DNA of 19,812 nt from Fomitopsis serialis (GCF_022376445.1 NW_025955579.1:1-19812), one strand, 5' to 3'. Counted from the stretch's first letter, positions 1 through 9,396 are shown. Notes: generated by a model from the letters alone, not told the origin. A program made the numbers and translations.

Positions 1-1032
1 ATGCAGGGAGTGCATCTTCGTCTCCACGCACTAATGCGGCTACCTGTGGAGATGGCAGGTTGGTCGTACAAGTCGCGAGCCAACAGGAACGCCTTACTTG
101 ACAAACGTGAATACGACTGCTGTCCGTGGGCCCAGGTTGGGTGAAGCCACACATAGGACAGACACCACGAGGACTGCCGCAACCGCAGTGAGTTTGATGG
201 CCCACTGAGGAATGTCATCCGGGGATACCTCAGCCTTTGCGGTGTGGAAGAAGAGCCGGTTCATGTATTCGGCAAAGATGAGACTGATGACCGCGTTGCC
301 TCCTGTGGTCTCTATATGAAGGGACAGTCGTGACGCGCATATAAACCGAGACGGACCTGGTCTCAGTGCAGATATTGCTGTCCAAGCAAACAGGTACGCG
401 ACGAGAGGGCCATATGCGTATTGGAGATAGGCTTGAGCACCTCCGTTCACTGGTATTGACGACCCCAGCTCCGCAAAACTGCTTGCACCCGTCCATCCAA
501 GCAGACCTGCGGCTAACCATACTACAAGACTTGCGCCGACACTATCCGTGTTCGCGACGACGACCCCGGGTGACGAGCTACCAGCAAAGTCAGCTACTAC
601 AGTGAAAATTCGAACACGGACTCACAAAATGCCAGAGCCAATTTGTAGTCCGACAATGAGTGCAATGCCTACGTGCGATCGCATGAACTACCACGTCTCA
701 CGAAGTATGTCCTGTCACTCACCACTCACTAGACTGATGTTTTTGGGGTGCGACTCTCCGCGGAGAGTATCCGGTTCGCTGAGACTTGCTGTGAGCGGTA
801 GGAGGTCGGCTTGGAAGTCAAATCCGCTAATGGAGTATGCCCGCGCTCGAGACGTGCTGGCTCCGTCTGCGAGTAGCGGACCCTCGGAGTATTCAAGCTC
901 TCGCAGGGAGTCGTCCGAGTCTTCAGATGCTCTTGGTGAACGGCCTGCCAACTTATAGCTGGAGCTGCTGACGTGTGGACTGGATGGAGACTTCAGAGCA
1001 TCGAACAGAGGCGCGGGGGACGACGGGCTCAT
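1..1032 (-). CDS. LAT/Mup1-type amino-acid permease, 5' part only
   Basis: This is a plasma-membrane amino-acid transporter of the APC superfamily, closest to the L-type/methionine-permease (LAT) group. Exons on the minus strand: 1032-723, 668-626, 577-357 and 302-98; the rest lies beyond base 1. The ATG at 1030-1032 opens a Ser/acidic cytosolic tail of about 90 residues (phosphorylation-like SPRASEDSDDS). TM1 then carries the APC hallmark GLQIGSGIFSSPGVV, whose GSGIF stretch is the unwound substrate-binding segment. Later helices include the family-typical VNGGAQAYLQYAYGPLVAYL and AVISLIFAEYMNRLFF. All joins agree in phase up to the last exon. There the donor GTAAGG at 97 leaves phase 2, but the next plausible exon (VAALV after CCACAG at 44-49) needs phase 0, so one base appears missing. 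The family is secure; the exact substrate is not. A TATA-like element lies about 70 bp upstream. Confidence 0.85.
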
Positions 1033-1101
1033 AGAATCGGACGAGCTTCAGCAAGGGGTTTTGTGCAATGTCGTAGTCGTGGCAAGATCGTGGTTCGTGG
1101 T

Positions 1102-1107
1102 CTTATA
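1102..1107 (-). promoter_or_regulatory. TATA-like box of the permease gene
   Basis: The minus strand reads GAGTATAAGACC here, with TATAAG about 70 bp upstream of the permease ATG at 1032. The position suits a fungal core promoter. Assigned by inspection only. Confidence 0.35.
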
Positions 1108-1309
1108 CTCTACAGCGAGGAAGTCGTGGTGGCGGAGGGAGGTCAATGACAGCGAGCGGCATGGACAGTTCGTCCTCCCGTTTCGTCTCAGGGAGCGCCG
1201 CGTCTATGATACGACGATCTACATAAATAAACCACGTGTCCGAGTTGTATACTTTCGCGCCCTCCGAGTCTAATCGGGCGTCCGGACATGGGCGAAACCG
1301 ATCTCTCAT

Positions 1310-1612
1310 GTGCCAGGGGGGCGCAGCGTACTAACAAAGACAGTGCCAGAGGCATACATTCCATGCATACAAAAGTTGTTCACGGAGAAAAACAGCTTGT
1401 GGGCTCAATCAAGACTGCCGACGCAAGTGAGACACTTCGCGCAGACGATGAGACTCATCTTCATTGAAGTTGAATGTTGAACGTTGAACGCTCATGCAGC
1501 GGGGCTACCAAATGTGTGCCGCGAGTCGTCGGCACCGAACATAAGGGAACCATAGTCAAAAAGGCCTCAGAAAAGTGAGATGAACGAGGCAATGTGCGTA
1601 CAAATCAGAATG
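1310..1612. other. Intergenic spacer between the permease promoter and the MTR3 3' end
   Basis: No gene is recognised. The only structure seen is a tiny imperfect direct repeat at about 1466-1491, in which a TGTTGAAC-like unit occurs about three times. The stretch probably holds upstream regulatory sequence of the permease and the 3' UTR of MTR3. Confidence 0.4.
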
Positions 1613-2677
1613 TCATGTTTTCTGTGCGTTGTCGAGCAATGCCTGGGCAACTATCGTATGGATCTCTACGAATCGCTCTTGACAGGTCTCCATGCTCTGT
1701 GAAGAGGACAAATCAGCTCATACTCGGACATATGCTAGTCCACAGGAAAGACCGACCTGCACAACTTGTATGGGTACCATATGGCCAGTCTGCCATACAT
1801 TCGTAATGGTGTCAAGTGCAGGCATACCAGCGACAATGAGACTACCAGAGCCTGCCTGAGCTTCCTGCTCTGTCGGGTCTAGCCAGATCTCCTCTCCTAC
1901 AGTGGACTGGAAGGAGTCAGTGGCGAGCGGTCCTTCAGGGGGCACTGTACTCACTGCAGAGCATGCCATGACTAGGCCGAGCATTTCAATGCCAGCATCC
2001 GCCAACGCTGCACTTGCGGCCACTGAACCAGATGCAATGCAGCCTTCAATCCCATCGTTCTCGATGATGGTAAGGAATATGTCTATTGTGGACTTTGGCA
2101 ATAGCTCCAGCCTTACGGCGGGTAGCAATGCCTGCTGTATTTGTACAGCTATTGATCTATCTTCTGCATCCTGGAGACAGTTACAGGTGAATAGAGCAGA
2201 ATCCAGATCACGACAGCACTCACCCGTATTGGAGCTCTTCTTCGAGTACATGAGAAAGGTGCGAATTTGACTTCAACATTCAGCCGTCCATTCTCGTTAT
2301 AGACAGTGGTTTTTGATTGTCGAGGGCCATAGCTGAACAGCTGTTAGCGTGTTTAAAAGAAGGCACTAGCAGTCGGTAGTAACTGACACTGCGCAAGCGA
2401 TCTTCGTGCGCTCGGTCTCGATATATGCAGACCCATTTGCCTGACTTATAAGCCCTGCTTTCAAAACTAGACATAGACATTCAATTACTCAGAGTAAGTA
2501 CTGCGAGTAGCATGTCACAACAAGTACCATACATATGGGTCGAATGTCCCCTGCTGCCCGCCCTTTACGCGACTGCCCGGGCTTCCATGAGGACTCAGCC
2601 TCCTCTTCGTCGTCGTAGACGGGAGCAAGGCTCTCTTCGGGTCCGTTGATTCGCCTACGATCAAAGTTGCTCTGCAT
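1613..2677 (-). CDS. MTR3: Exosome complex subunit MTR3 (RNase PH-like)
   Basis: MTR3 is one of the six RNase PH-fold subunits in the ring of the eukaryotic RNA exosome, which performs 3'-5' processing and decay of RNA in nucleus and cytoplasm. In eukaryotes these ring subunits are structural, not catalytic. Exons on the minus strand: 2677-2533, 2466-2388, 2332-2224, 2170-1757 and 1696-1613. They sum to 831 nt (276 aa) with every phase consistent. Family landmarks in order: DIRPIFLKAGLISQANGSAY, IETERTKIACAVYGPRQSK, NGRLNVEVKFAPFSC, DRSIAVQIQQALLPAVRLE, IENDGIEGCIASGSVAASA and a C-terminal helix ending IVAQALLDNAQKT. The ATG at 2675-2677 is the first Met directly before the conserved N-terminus (MQSNFDRRRI); the open frame continues upstream but lacks family character. 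The gene diverges from the NSRP1-like gene across a short spacer, which suggests a shared promoter. The last donor (GTCGGT at 1756) is weak but phase-consistent. Confidence 0.92.
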
Positions 2678-2840
2678 GGCGACAGTAGATGGGGTGAAGA
2701 AACAGTGCAAAGGCGAGTGCTTCAGAGCCAAAACGCGAGACACGACGCACGTGAGCATGACGCCCGATTCCAATGACATGGGCGCCTATGCGCTGTAAGC
2801 TACTGCTACTGGCGTCCTTGGAGTGCCCTCATCCACGCCC
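2678..2840. promoter_or_regulatory. Bidirectional promoter between MTR3 and the NSRP1-like gene
   Basis: Only 163 bp separate the two divergent start codons, so this stretch must contain both 5' UTRs and both core promoters. I see no clear TATA box. The pairing of an exosome gene with a splicing-regulator gene is consistent with co-expression, which is an inference from the arrangement. Confidence 0.55.
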
Positions 2841-4112
2841 ATGAAGGTCTCATTCTCTCTTGCGAATAGCAAAGCCAAGGCTGCTGCTAAACCTGCTGGA
2901 GAGACACCATCACTTAAACGATCCGCTGCCTTTGCATCATTAGACGATGACGAACCGGTCGGCGCCGCACCCACTGCCTCTGGCAACAATAAAGTCGCAG
3001 CCAACAAGAAACTGGTTGCGCAGAATCTCGAGATGTCGAAGACGATGAAGAAGCGTTTGGAGGAGGAGATGAAAGTAGACTCGTCCGTATTCGAGTACGA
3101 TGCGGTGTGGGACAAGATGCAGGAGGTGAAGTTGAAGCAGAAGGAGGCGAAGGAGGTGGATTCGAAGGAGCGAAAGGTGAACATTAGTTCCTCCGTCGTT
3201 CTTCTCATCTTTCCAACGAGCGCTGATAGACTGAAGATTTCTGCAGCCCAAATATATCAACAACCTGCTGCAGACTGCTGCTACTCGTAGGCTCGACCAC
3301 CTCCGAGCCGAGCAGAAGATGATTCAGCGAGAACGCGAGGCCGAGGGCGACGAGTTCAAGGACAAGGAAGCCTTTGTCACGCAAGCGTACAAAGACCAAC
3401 TCGCTGAGATGAAGAGATCAGAAGAGGAAGAGCGGCAACGGGAAGGTAAGCCTTTCCATCTGCCATGAGCCTACTTCCTCACACAATATATTCAGAGGCC
3501 GAGAAGAAGAAGAATAAGGGTGCTGGCTCCGGGATGGCCCACTTCTACCGCAAGCTCCTCGAGGAGTCTGAGCAACAGCACGAAGAGACGGTAGCCGCTG
3601 CTACGACGACAAAGCCTGTCATCGGCCCTCAAGGGCCTAACTTGACGATCACGAAACCTGTTGACCTCGCCCCCAAGTCTGACTTGGATCTGGCAAAGGC
3701 CGCGAAGGAGCAGGGGAAAGATGTCGAGCTCAACGACGACAACCAAATTGTCGACAAACGAGACCTGCTCTCTGCGGGCCTCAACCTTTCGGCGCCGAAC
3801 ACGCGGAAGTTCGGTCTTCAGAAGATGAAGTCATCCACGAACGAGGAGCAAGCTCAGGTTCATCGTGCTGCAGGGACCGCGGCGAGCCGCAAAGAGATCA
3901 ACGAGCGGCGAGCGCGGGAGGTTGCGAAGCAAATGGAAGAAGAACGCGAGCGGTTGCTCAGGGAGAAAGAGCAGCGGGAGCAGGAGAGCATCAACAGAGT
4001 GGTTGCGAAACGGAATACGGAAGAGGCGGTCATGAGTGCTCGCGAGCGATACTTGGAGCGCAAACGGCGGAAATTGGAGGAGGCCACTGCAAATCCTGAG
4101 GGTGAAACATAG
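2841..4112 (+). CDS. Nuclear speckle splicing regulatory protein 1-like (CCDC55 family)
   Basis: The product resembles NSRP1/CCDC55, a coiled-coil nuclear-speckle protein that modulates splice-site choice in animals. Exons 2841-3176, 3247-3445 and 3496-4112 give 1152 nt (383 aa) with consistent phases. The start is the ATG at 2841; earlier in-frame codons offer only GTG. Visible landmarks: a short basic N-terminus (MKVSFSLANSKAKAAAK), VFEYDAVWDKMQ at about residues 83-94, and the family core PKYINNLL at 113-120. These are followed by EREAEGDEFKDKEAFVTQAY and, further on, GMAHFYRKLLEE. Most of residues 60-180 and 290-365 are charged Lys/Glu/Arg heptad-like coiled coil. The C-terminal third is disordered and highly charged. 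There is no RNA-binding domain, as is usual for the family. Family assignment rests on the central block and is strong; the role in fungi is inferred. Confidence 0.85.
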
Positions 4113-4557
4113 GGCTCGCCGTATTTACTTTTCCTGTGATGGGATGGACATTTCCGTCGTTGTATTGCTGCATCGCGGCTCCGTGTATGTTATAGTACTA
4201 GCGGAAACCCGTGCTCCGCTACGGACTGGAGGTTATCAATGATTGCATGCCAGTAGTGCTATGCGCGTTGAAGAGGTACGAAGGCCACTCCAAGTCAGCC
4301 GCCTCCTTCGGCCGCACGGGGAGTCAGCTTCAAAGCTATACTACACAACAGTCATATGCCAGTACTGCTGTGCGCGAAGACGTATACGTTGTACGCAAAG
4401 GCCACTCAGCCACCTCCCTTCGGGAGTCGGCTTCGTGGCCTCATCGAGCATTTTTCTGCTTGCAATAGTTTAGTCAACATTGATGTAAGTACGGGTTCCA
4501 TAGCACGATTACGATCAAGTCGTCTTTTATCCAAACTATGGCTAGTGCTAGTGAACG
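4113..4557. other. Intergenic region downstream of the NSRP1-like gene
   Basis: No gene is recognised. The region starts with the presumed 3' UTR of the NSRP1-like gene and contains the degenerate direct duplication listed separately. Short open frames here carry no recognisable motif. Confidence 0.4.
4247..4434. repeat. Degenerate direct duplication of about 80 bp
   Basis: Copy 1 (about 4247-4331) and copy 2 (about 4356-4434) share the same order of blocks: ATGCCAGTAsTGCTrTGCGCG, then a GTACGmAAGGCCACTC-like block, then a CC(T)CCTTCGG block and GAGTCrGCTTC. The copies start 109 bp apart and have diverged by substitutions and small indels. I see no inverted ends or target-site duplication, so this looks like an old local tandem duplication and not a transposon. 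Confidence 0.6.
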
Positions 4558-6050
4558 GGGCCAGGATGGGCACGGGTAGCACCGCGGGAGCGCAGGGCGC
4601 ATACCGCACCCGCGACCCGCGACCTACGCACCCATACCCTGCCCGGGTTCACCGCCGGTGTCGACAGTGGACCGCTGGTTGACTTACCTCGGCAGTATCT
4701 GCGCGGGTTTGGGCTTGTTGCCTGCACCCGCCGTCCTCCCTGTCCTCCGTCTTCGCCCCTCACGCGCCATCCTCACGCACTCCCGCCTGCTCGCTGTACC
4801 CACGGCGCCCTCGTCGGCTGTGTTGGCATGCGGGGCAACCTGTGCGTTCGCAGTCGGCGCATTGCGCATGCCCCGACCCTGCCATTCGCTCACGCTCGCG
4901 CAGTCCCTTCGTCGGCGGGGCTTGCGTGCTCGCCCTGCGAGTTCGCGGTCGCCATGCGCGTGTCATCGTCCGGTCGTGTGCCCGCTCGCCCGACCGATTG
5001 TGTGCCCGCTCGCCCGTCCACTCGTCTGCCTGCGTGCGCGTTCATCGGCCGTGTCTGCGTACTGGGCATTCGCCCTCCATGCTCGCGGTCGGTGTGCTGC
5101 GCGTGCGCCGGCCTGCCCAACAACGTCGCCGTTGCTGGTCTTTTGCTCAGCGCGTGGGGTCTGCCCACCATCCGCTCGCTCGCGTCCACACCCACTCGGT
5201 TCCGCACTCACCCTCCACCCATTCTCCTCCTGCTCGCCGCTATGCTCGCACCTGTGGTCCGCTCATCGGCCGCGCATGCACAGGGGACCTCTGCCCTGCG
5301 CGCTAGTGGTTGGTGGTGTTGCCGTGCGCCCACCGTCTACTCGCCCTTGCGCGTTCTTCGCTCACACGCGGCGGGTGGTCCGTTCATCGGTCGTGTTTGC
5401 GTGACGTGCATTCGCCCGGTGCGCTCTGACGTGCGCGCCGTCACCCGCCGTGCTTCACGTCGCCGCGCCCTGTGACTGCAGTCAGCGCGCTCGCTCGCGT
5501 GCGTCTGCACTCACCTTTCCCCGATGCCCTTCTTTAGCTCTCGCGCACACCATCCGTTCGTCGGCTGTGTCTGCACGCAGGGCATTGGCCCTGCATGCTC
5601 GTGGTCGTTGTGCGTCTTGTGCCTGTACTGTTGAAGTTTGTGTTGCTGCACGTCACGCCCGCCAGCCCCTCGCTCTCGCCCTCGCTGTGCATGTCGTGGC
5701 CCACTTGTCTGCCCGCTCGCATGCCTGCGTTCGCGTTCGTCGGCCGCGTCTGCGTGCACTGGGTGTTCGGCCACCACGCTCACGGGCGGCGGTGGACGTG
5801 TGCGCTGTCGCCTGCCGCCCGCCCGCTCTCCCGCCCGCCCGCTCTCCCGCCCGCCCGCTCGCTCTCCCGCCCATCCACTTGCTTGCACATCCGATTGCCC
5901 GTCCACGTGTGCCCACCTGCGCACCAGCTCGCCCGCCTGTCCACTGGCTCCATGCGCGTTCGTCGGCCGTGTCTGCGTGCTGGGCATTCGCCCGGCGCGC
6001 TCGCGCTCGGCGTGCGCATCGCGTTTCATGTCACCACGGCGACTGCACCC
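4558..6050. repeat. C-rich island of dispersed repeat units
   Basis: About 1.5 kb of strongly C+T-biased, CG-rich plus-strand sequence in which a core close to TTCGTCGGCCGTGTCTGCGT recurs at least eight times, all in the same orientation. Approximate starts are 4809, 4908, 5041, 5262, 5383, 5557, 5736 and 5959. The core is usually followed by a GGGCATTCGCCC-like block, a GCTCGCGGTCG-like block and a GTGCGC tail. It is often preceded by runs of CGCCCGCTCG. Spacing varies from about 100 to 220 bp, so this is not a clean tandem array. The low AT content keeps several frames open on both strands (up to about 250 codons), but none shows a recognisable domain or steady codon preference. I treat it as a non-coding repeat; a non-coding transcript is possible. 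Confidence 0.65.
5816..5872. repeat. Short tandem repeat of a CCGCCCGCTCTC-type unit
   Basis: Inside the C-rich island, a 12-20 bp unit of CCGCCCG followed by CTCTC or CTCGCTCTC is repeated about four times head to tail. It is the only clearly tandem segment of the island and may reflect slippage expansion. Confidence 0.6.
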
Positions 6051-6697
6051 TGGGGAAGGTCAACTCCGGTGCTTCAGACCACTGGGAAGAAAGACGTACA
6101 TTCTGCCTACTTCCCTCTAATCTGTATGTGGGAGCCTGCATCTCGGATGACCTAGCCTGCTTGTGTGTCCTGTCATCCGGTCGCTCAAGCGCTCACTAAG
6201 AGGATAGTACAGTGTGAGAATATGACTGGCATACCTTGGCCTTCACTGCAATCCCTAGTCGGGCTCATCATCTCCTGCGCTTGACGATCCTCACGCCGAC
6301 GCGCACTCCATGGAGTATTGACAGGCGGTGGTATAGCTGCCATTTGTGCCGAGTTATTGTGGCGAAGGCGGGCAAAGGACGGCAGTGTAGCGGCATAAGT
6401 AAATTCAAGCCATCTGCATGGATATGGGATATGGAAAAAGTGTCCGCTGTGCAGAACATGTGGAGCGAGGGCCTCCGAGCTTGCAGAGGAGGAACGCGCA
6501 GTGGCTGAGGGCGCCGCGTCAGACTCAAGAGGTCGGGCAGCGCTCGGTGTTCGTCTCTCAGCCAATGAGATGTCATCTTTGTCTCGTCCAATTGTCTGCC
6601 GTGTGAAAATTATCGACGCCTCTTGTAGAGTAGATGGGCGATGTAGGCTACGATTATCTGTCTCTGGCATAATACATATCGTGTGTCATACCCCGTG
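6051..6697. other. Spacer between the repeat island and the kinase gene
   Basis: No gene is convincingly supported. A minus-strand open frame of 161 codons (6670-6185) begins 28 bp after the kinase stop. It has mixed low-complexity Ser/Ala/Arg composition and no recognised domain, and overlapping frames on the other strand are similarly open. It could be a small orphan gene or the 3' UTR of the kinase gene. Confidence 0.3.
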
Positions 6698-7918
6698 TCA
6701 TCCAGTCGTGTGTTTTGCGTCGTTATTCCGGAACACGTTGTTGAATGCAGACAGTGCTTGTCGCGCGGTTGGTCGCCGTGTCGCATCCTCGTCTAGTAAA
6801 CGCGTGATGAACGACAGCATGTCGGGAGTTTGTAAGCCGGTTAACTGGGGTCAAGTGAGTCTCAAGCAGGAGTCTTATGGCGTGTTCGCTCACTTGTGAG
6901 GCTTTCAACATGAGCATGCCTGATGCCCAGACGTCAATTTTGTATGGGTCACAACTTTCGCCCCTCTCTACCTCTGGAGGTGGCTCCGTGGCGCGCAAGC
7001 ACCGGATCCGTGGGCTTGCCATGTCGAACCGGCGGCTCAGTTCGAAGTCTATACAAGCATAGCGCTGCTTGTTGTCCGTCAACGTGTTGCGGATAGATAT
7101 ATCAAGGTGAGCTATGCGGTGAGCATGCATAAAAACCACATGCTAAATTCAAAATGAATGTCAGAGTAGTCCAAAATTAATTTGTCGAGGGTGGGGAAGG
7201 CACCTCTAAATGCTGGCGCATGAATCCGAGGAAGCCCCTCAGAGTATACGGAGGATCGGCATCTAGATGCGGTGACCATTCCTCCATCACTATGAAGGCA
7301 ACGTCGTCGGCGGGTATTTCGATTCGATCCAGTATAGCTGTAAAGCGTGAATACGTATTGCAACACCGCGGTATAGAAGAAAACATACGAATACAGTGGT
7401 TCATAGGATGCTGTCGGACGGGGGAAGAAGACAAATATCGTACAACATCGTATTCACGACTACGTGGATGGACGGCTTTGATGACGACATGCATACCGTC
7501 TACGCAGCGCGTGCCGCGAAACAGATTCTCAGGCTGTATGCGCAAAACTGAGTAAGTCACTGACGCTCACGAGGAGCACCACACGGCTACTGACCAGTCC
7601 AACGTCCGGACATAACTCATCGTCACTCCTCCCGCTACAGGCTCGAAGATAGCCTGGCAAGTCTTTCGACACATTACAACCTTGGGATGTTAAGCTCTCC
7701 CAGTATCGTTGATATAGCTGCTTGACGTCGCGGCACGTGTCGAGACGAAATCCACGGCACTGGAAGATATGACGGTAACCACACCAATTGGGGCGAATGC
7801 GATGGTTGACGTCGTCTTCGTCGTCTTCGTCGCTTGGCGGTGTGGAGGACCGAGCCCTGGCCTCACCGAAGGAATGCTTGCGGGTCGCCGGTAGGCTGGA
7901 CGATCGCGAAGATAGCAT
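6698..7918 (-). CDS. Protein kinase-like protein with degenerate catalytic motifs
   Basis: A protein-kinase-fold protein of a lineage-expanded basidiomycete type. Exons on the minus strand: 7918-7595, 7533-7389, 7337-7204, 7142-6894 and 6844-6698. They sum to 999 nt (332 aa), all phases consistent. Residues 1-45 are Ser/acidic and disordered. A block NWCGYRHIFQCRGFRLDTC precedes the kinase domain. VVIK holds the presumed ATP-anchoring Lys (about 127), and NHCIPILDRIEIP and IVMEEW mark the N-lobe/hinge. The catalytic loop reads HLDISIRN (Asp about 215, Asn about 220) in place of HRD....N. The metal-binding motif is DFE (Asp about 233) in place of DFG. DVWASGMLML and FITRLLDEDATRRPTARQAL are typical C-lobe helices. 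No glycine-rich loop is evident. Asp, Asn and Lys are kept while Arg and Gly are lost, so activity is uncertain; it may be a pseudokinase. The start is the first ATG in frame. Confidence 0.8.
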
Positions 7919-8695
7919 GACCAATTCCCAAATCCCGTCGAGGAGGAAGCAAGTTGTGATGAGTCTTCTAAGTCGGACAGTCTTTATGTCGGATAAGAGT
8001 GAACGACCAGTCTTCGAGGCTCAGAGACATCAACGGGGGCCGATGTCAAACAAGGACAGACTTGGGAAGCATATATCCACCGCCAGAGGTATCGGATGGA
8101 CAGGATAGGCATCGGAAAGTGGTGCTTGGCTGCATGAAGGGCTGGCGTTCGCACTGCACACTGACGGTCGTCTATGATGGGGCAGGCCGCTCCATATCAG
8201 GTCTGTCGTTCCTCCGCGCACTCGGCTTGAGTAGCGCATACAGCAGCACGTTCTCAGGCAGCGGAGGCCGGCGTCGAGCGAGACTTCCCGAGAGCAGGAA
8301 ATTGACAGATCTGACCTAGGAAAGGAGGAATGCGGTGATGTCTCAGCGTTGACGATTCCGAATTGAGTATGAATCTCACACTGTGGGCGGCCGCGACTCA
8401 TCGCGCGCGGACGCGGCCAACACAAATACTTAACGGCACAGCGGGTCACGTACCGGCTTCAATATGGCGCGGATCCCTGCAGATAGAGGAATGAAGTGCA
8501 ATGACCTCCTCTTTCGGAGACACTGAACGGGATTCGATTGGCATGAGGTGACACGACCATCGCAGTTGTTGCCCAAAGAGAAACTTGGCAAGGCTCGAAG
8601 CAGCGCTCAAACAGCGCTCACAGTCGCAGGGCGTGGGAAACGGTGTGGCTGCTCAGATCGAGTGAGCATGTCCGAGCTTCTCGGCCAACGTTCGA
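7919..8695. other. Divergent intergenic region between the kinase and RRM genes
   Basis: This 777-bp stretch separates two divergent start codons and should hold both promoters. A minus-strand open frame of 139 codons (8449-8030) is present but Cys/Ser/Arg-rich, without motif or convincing splice partners, and I do not call it. No repeat or RNA gene was noticed. Confidence 0.35.
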
Positions 8696-9396
8696 ATGGA
8701 GGAGGGGACCAAGACCAAGAAGACAGTGTTCGTGGGCGGCATCGGCGACGATGTCGACGAGGCAGTGCTCATCGAGACGTTCTCAACATTTGGTGCGACG
8801 CTATTTCCTCTGGTTGACCGACGCTTCTCACTGTCACATGTTGCACAGGAGACATCATAGAGGTGCAGATACCACCAGCACCCACAAACCCATCGCAGCC
8901 GAATGGTACGTGTCAATATCCGTCTCAGGAAGGCTGCTCCTCAAGCGCACCCTTAGAGATCAAACACCGAGGCTTTGCCTTCGTGACATTCTCTTCTTCG
9001 GCTGATGCGCAGGATGCCATTGACAACATGGACTTGAACGAGCTTAAGGGCCGCGTATTGAAGGTCAACCTTGCTCGACACGTGAAAGCGCCGCTACAAG
9101 GCGCAGGAAACAGAGCGAGTACGGTTCTTTCTTTTTCGCGATGTACAGCTTGCCAATCATCCATATCACAGTCTGGGAGTCGGAGGAATGGCTTCAAGAA
9201 TATGCTAAGCCTCTCAACCGCAGTGGTGGTAAGTACATTCCTTCATGTCCTGTAGTCTGAACTATGCGTTGACAAATATGGACCAGGGGCCACATTACGT
9301 GCACAAGCAAGAGAAGGCTTCAATGGTGCAGAAGGCGGAGAGGCTGCAGACGGAGACGACAAGGAGCAGGATGGCGAGAACGCTATGCAAGAATAA
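8696..9396 (+). CDS. Single-RRM RNA-binding protein, cyclophilin E RRM-like
   Basis: A small RNA-recognition-motif protein whose RRM closely resembles that of cyclophilin E (PPIE/CYP33), but with no cyclophilin domain. Exons 8696-8792, 8849-8905, 8957-9118, 9172-9228 and 9287-9396 sum to 483 nt (160 aa) with consistent phases. RNP2 is VFVGGI (residues 11-16) and RNP1 is RGFAFVTF (56-63). DDVDEAVLIETFSTFGDI forms helix 1, and AIDNMDLNELKGRVLKVNLA closes the fold at about residue 92. A conserved fungal-type helix IWESEEWLQEYAKPL follows, then a Gly/Asp/Glu-rich acidic tail. In animals the full-length protein is spliceosome-associated; here the prolyl-isomerase half is absent, so a spliceosomal role is inferred. 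The second intron (8906-8956) is 51 bp, a multiple of three and free of stops, so its retention would add 17 residues between beta-2 and beta-3. Confidence 0.85.

Noticed and set aside
1103..1309. Minus-strand open frame of 68 codons upstream of the permease
   Set aside because: It lies in the promoter/5' UTR region, spans the TATA-like element's neighbourhood, has no motif and no convincing splice link to the permease.
1902..2270. Plus-strand open frame of 122 codons
   Set aside because: It is the antisense shadow of MTR3 exons 3 and 4, which have clear family motifs.
4558..6050. Repeat island as a CRISPR array or transposon
   Set aside because: Repeat copies are diverged and irregularly spaced, the genome is fungal, and there are no terminal inverted repeats, target-site duplications or transposase motifs.
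6185..6670. Minus-strand open frame of 161 codons after the kinase
   Set aside because: Low-complexity composition, no domain, and other frames equally open. Kept only as a note on the spacer.
8030..8449. Minus-strand open frame of 139 codons between the kinase and RRM genes
   Set aside because: Cys/Ser/Arg-rich with no motif, and it sits in what should be a bidirectional promoter region.
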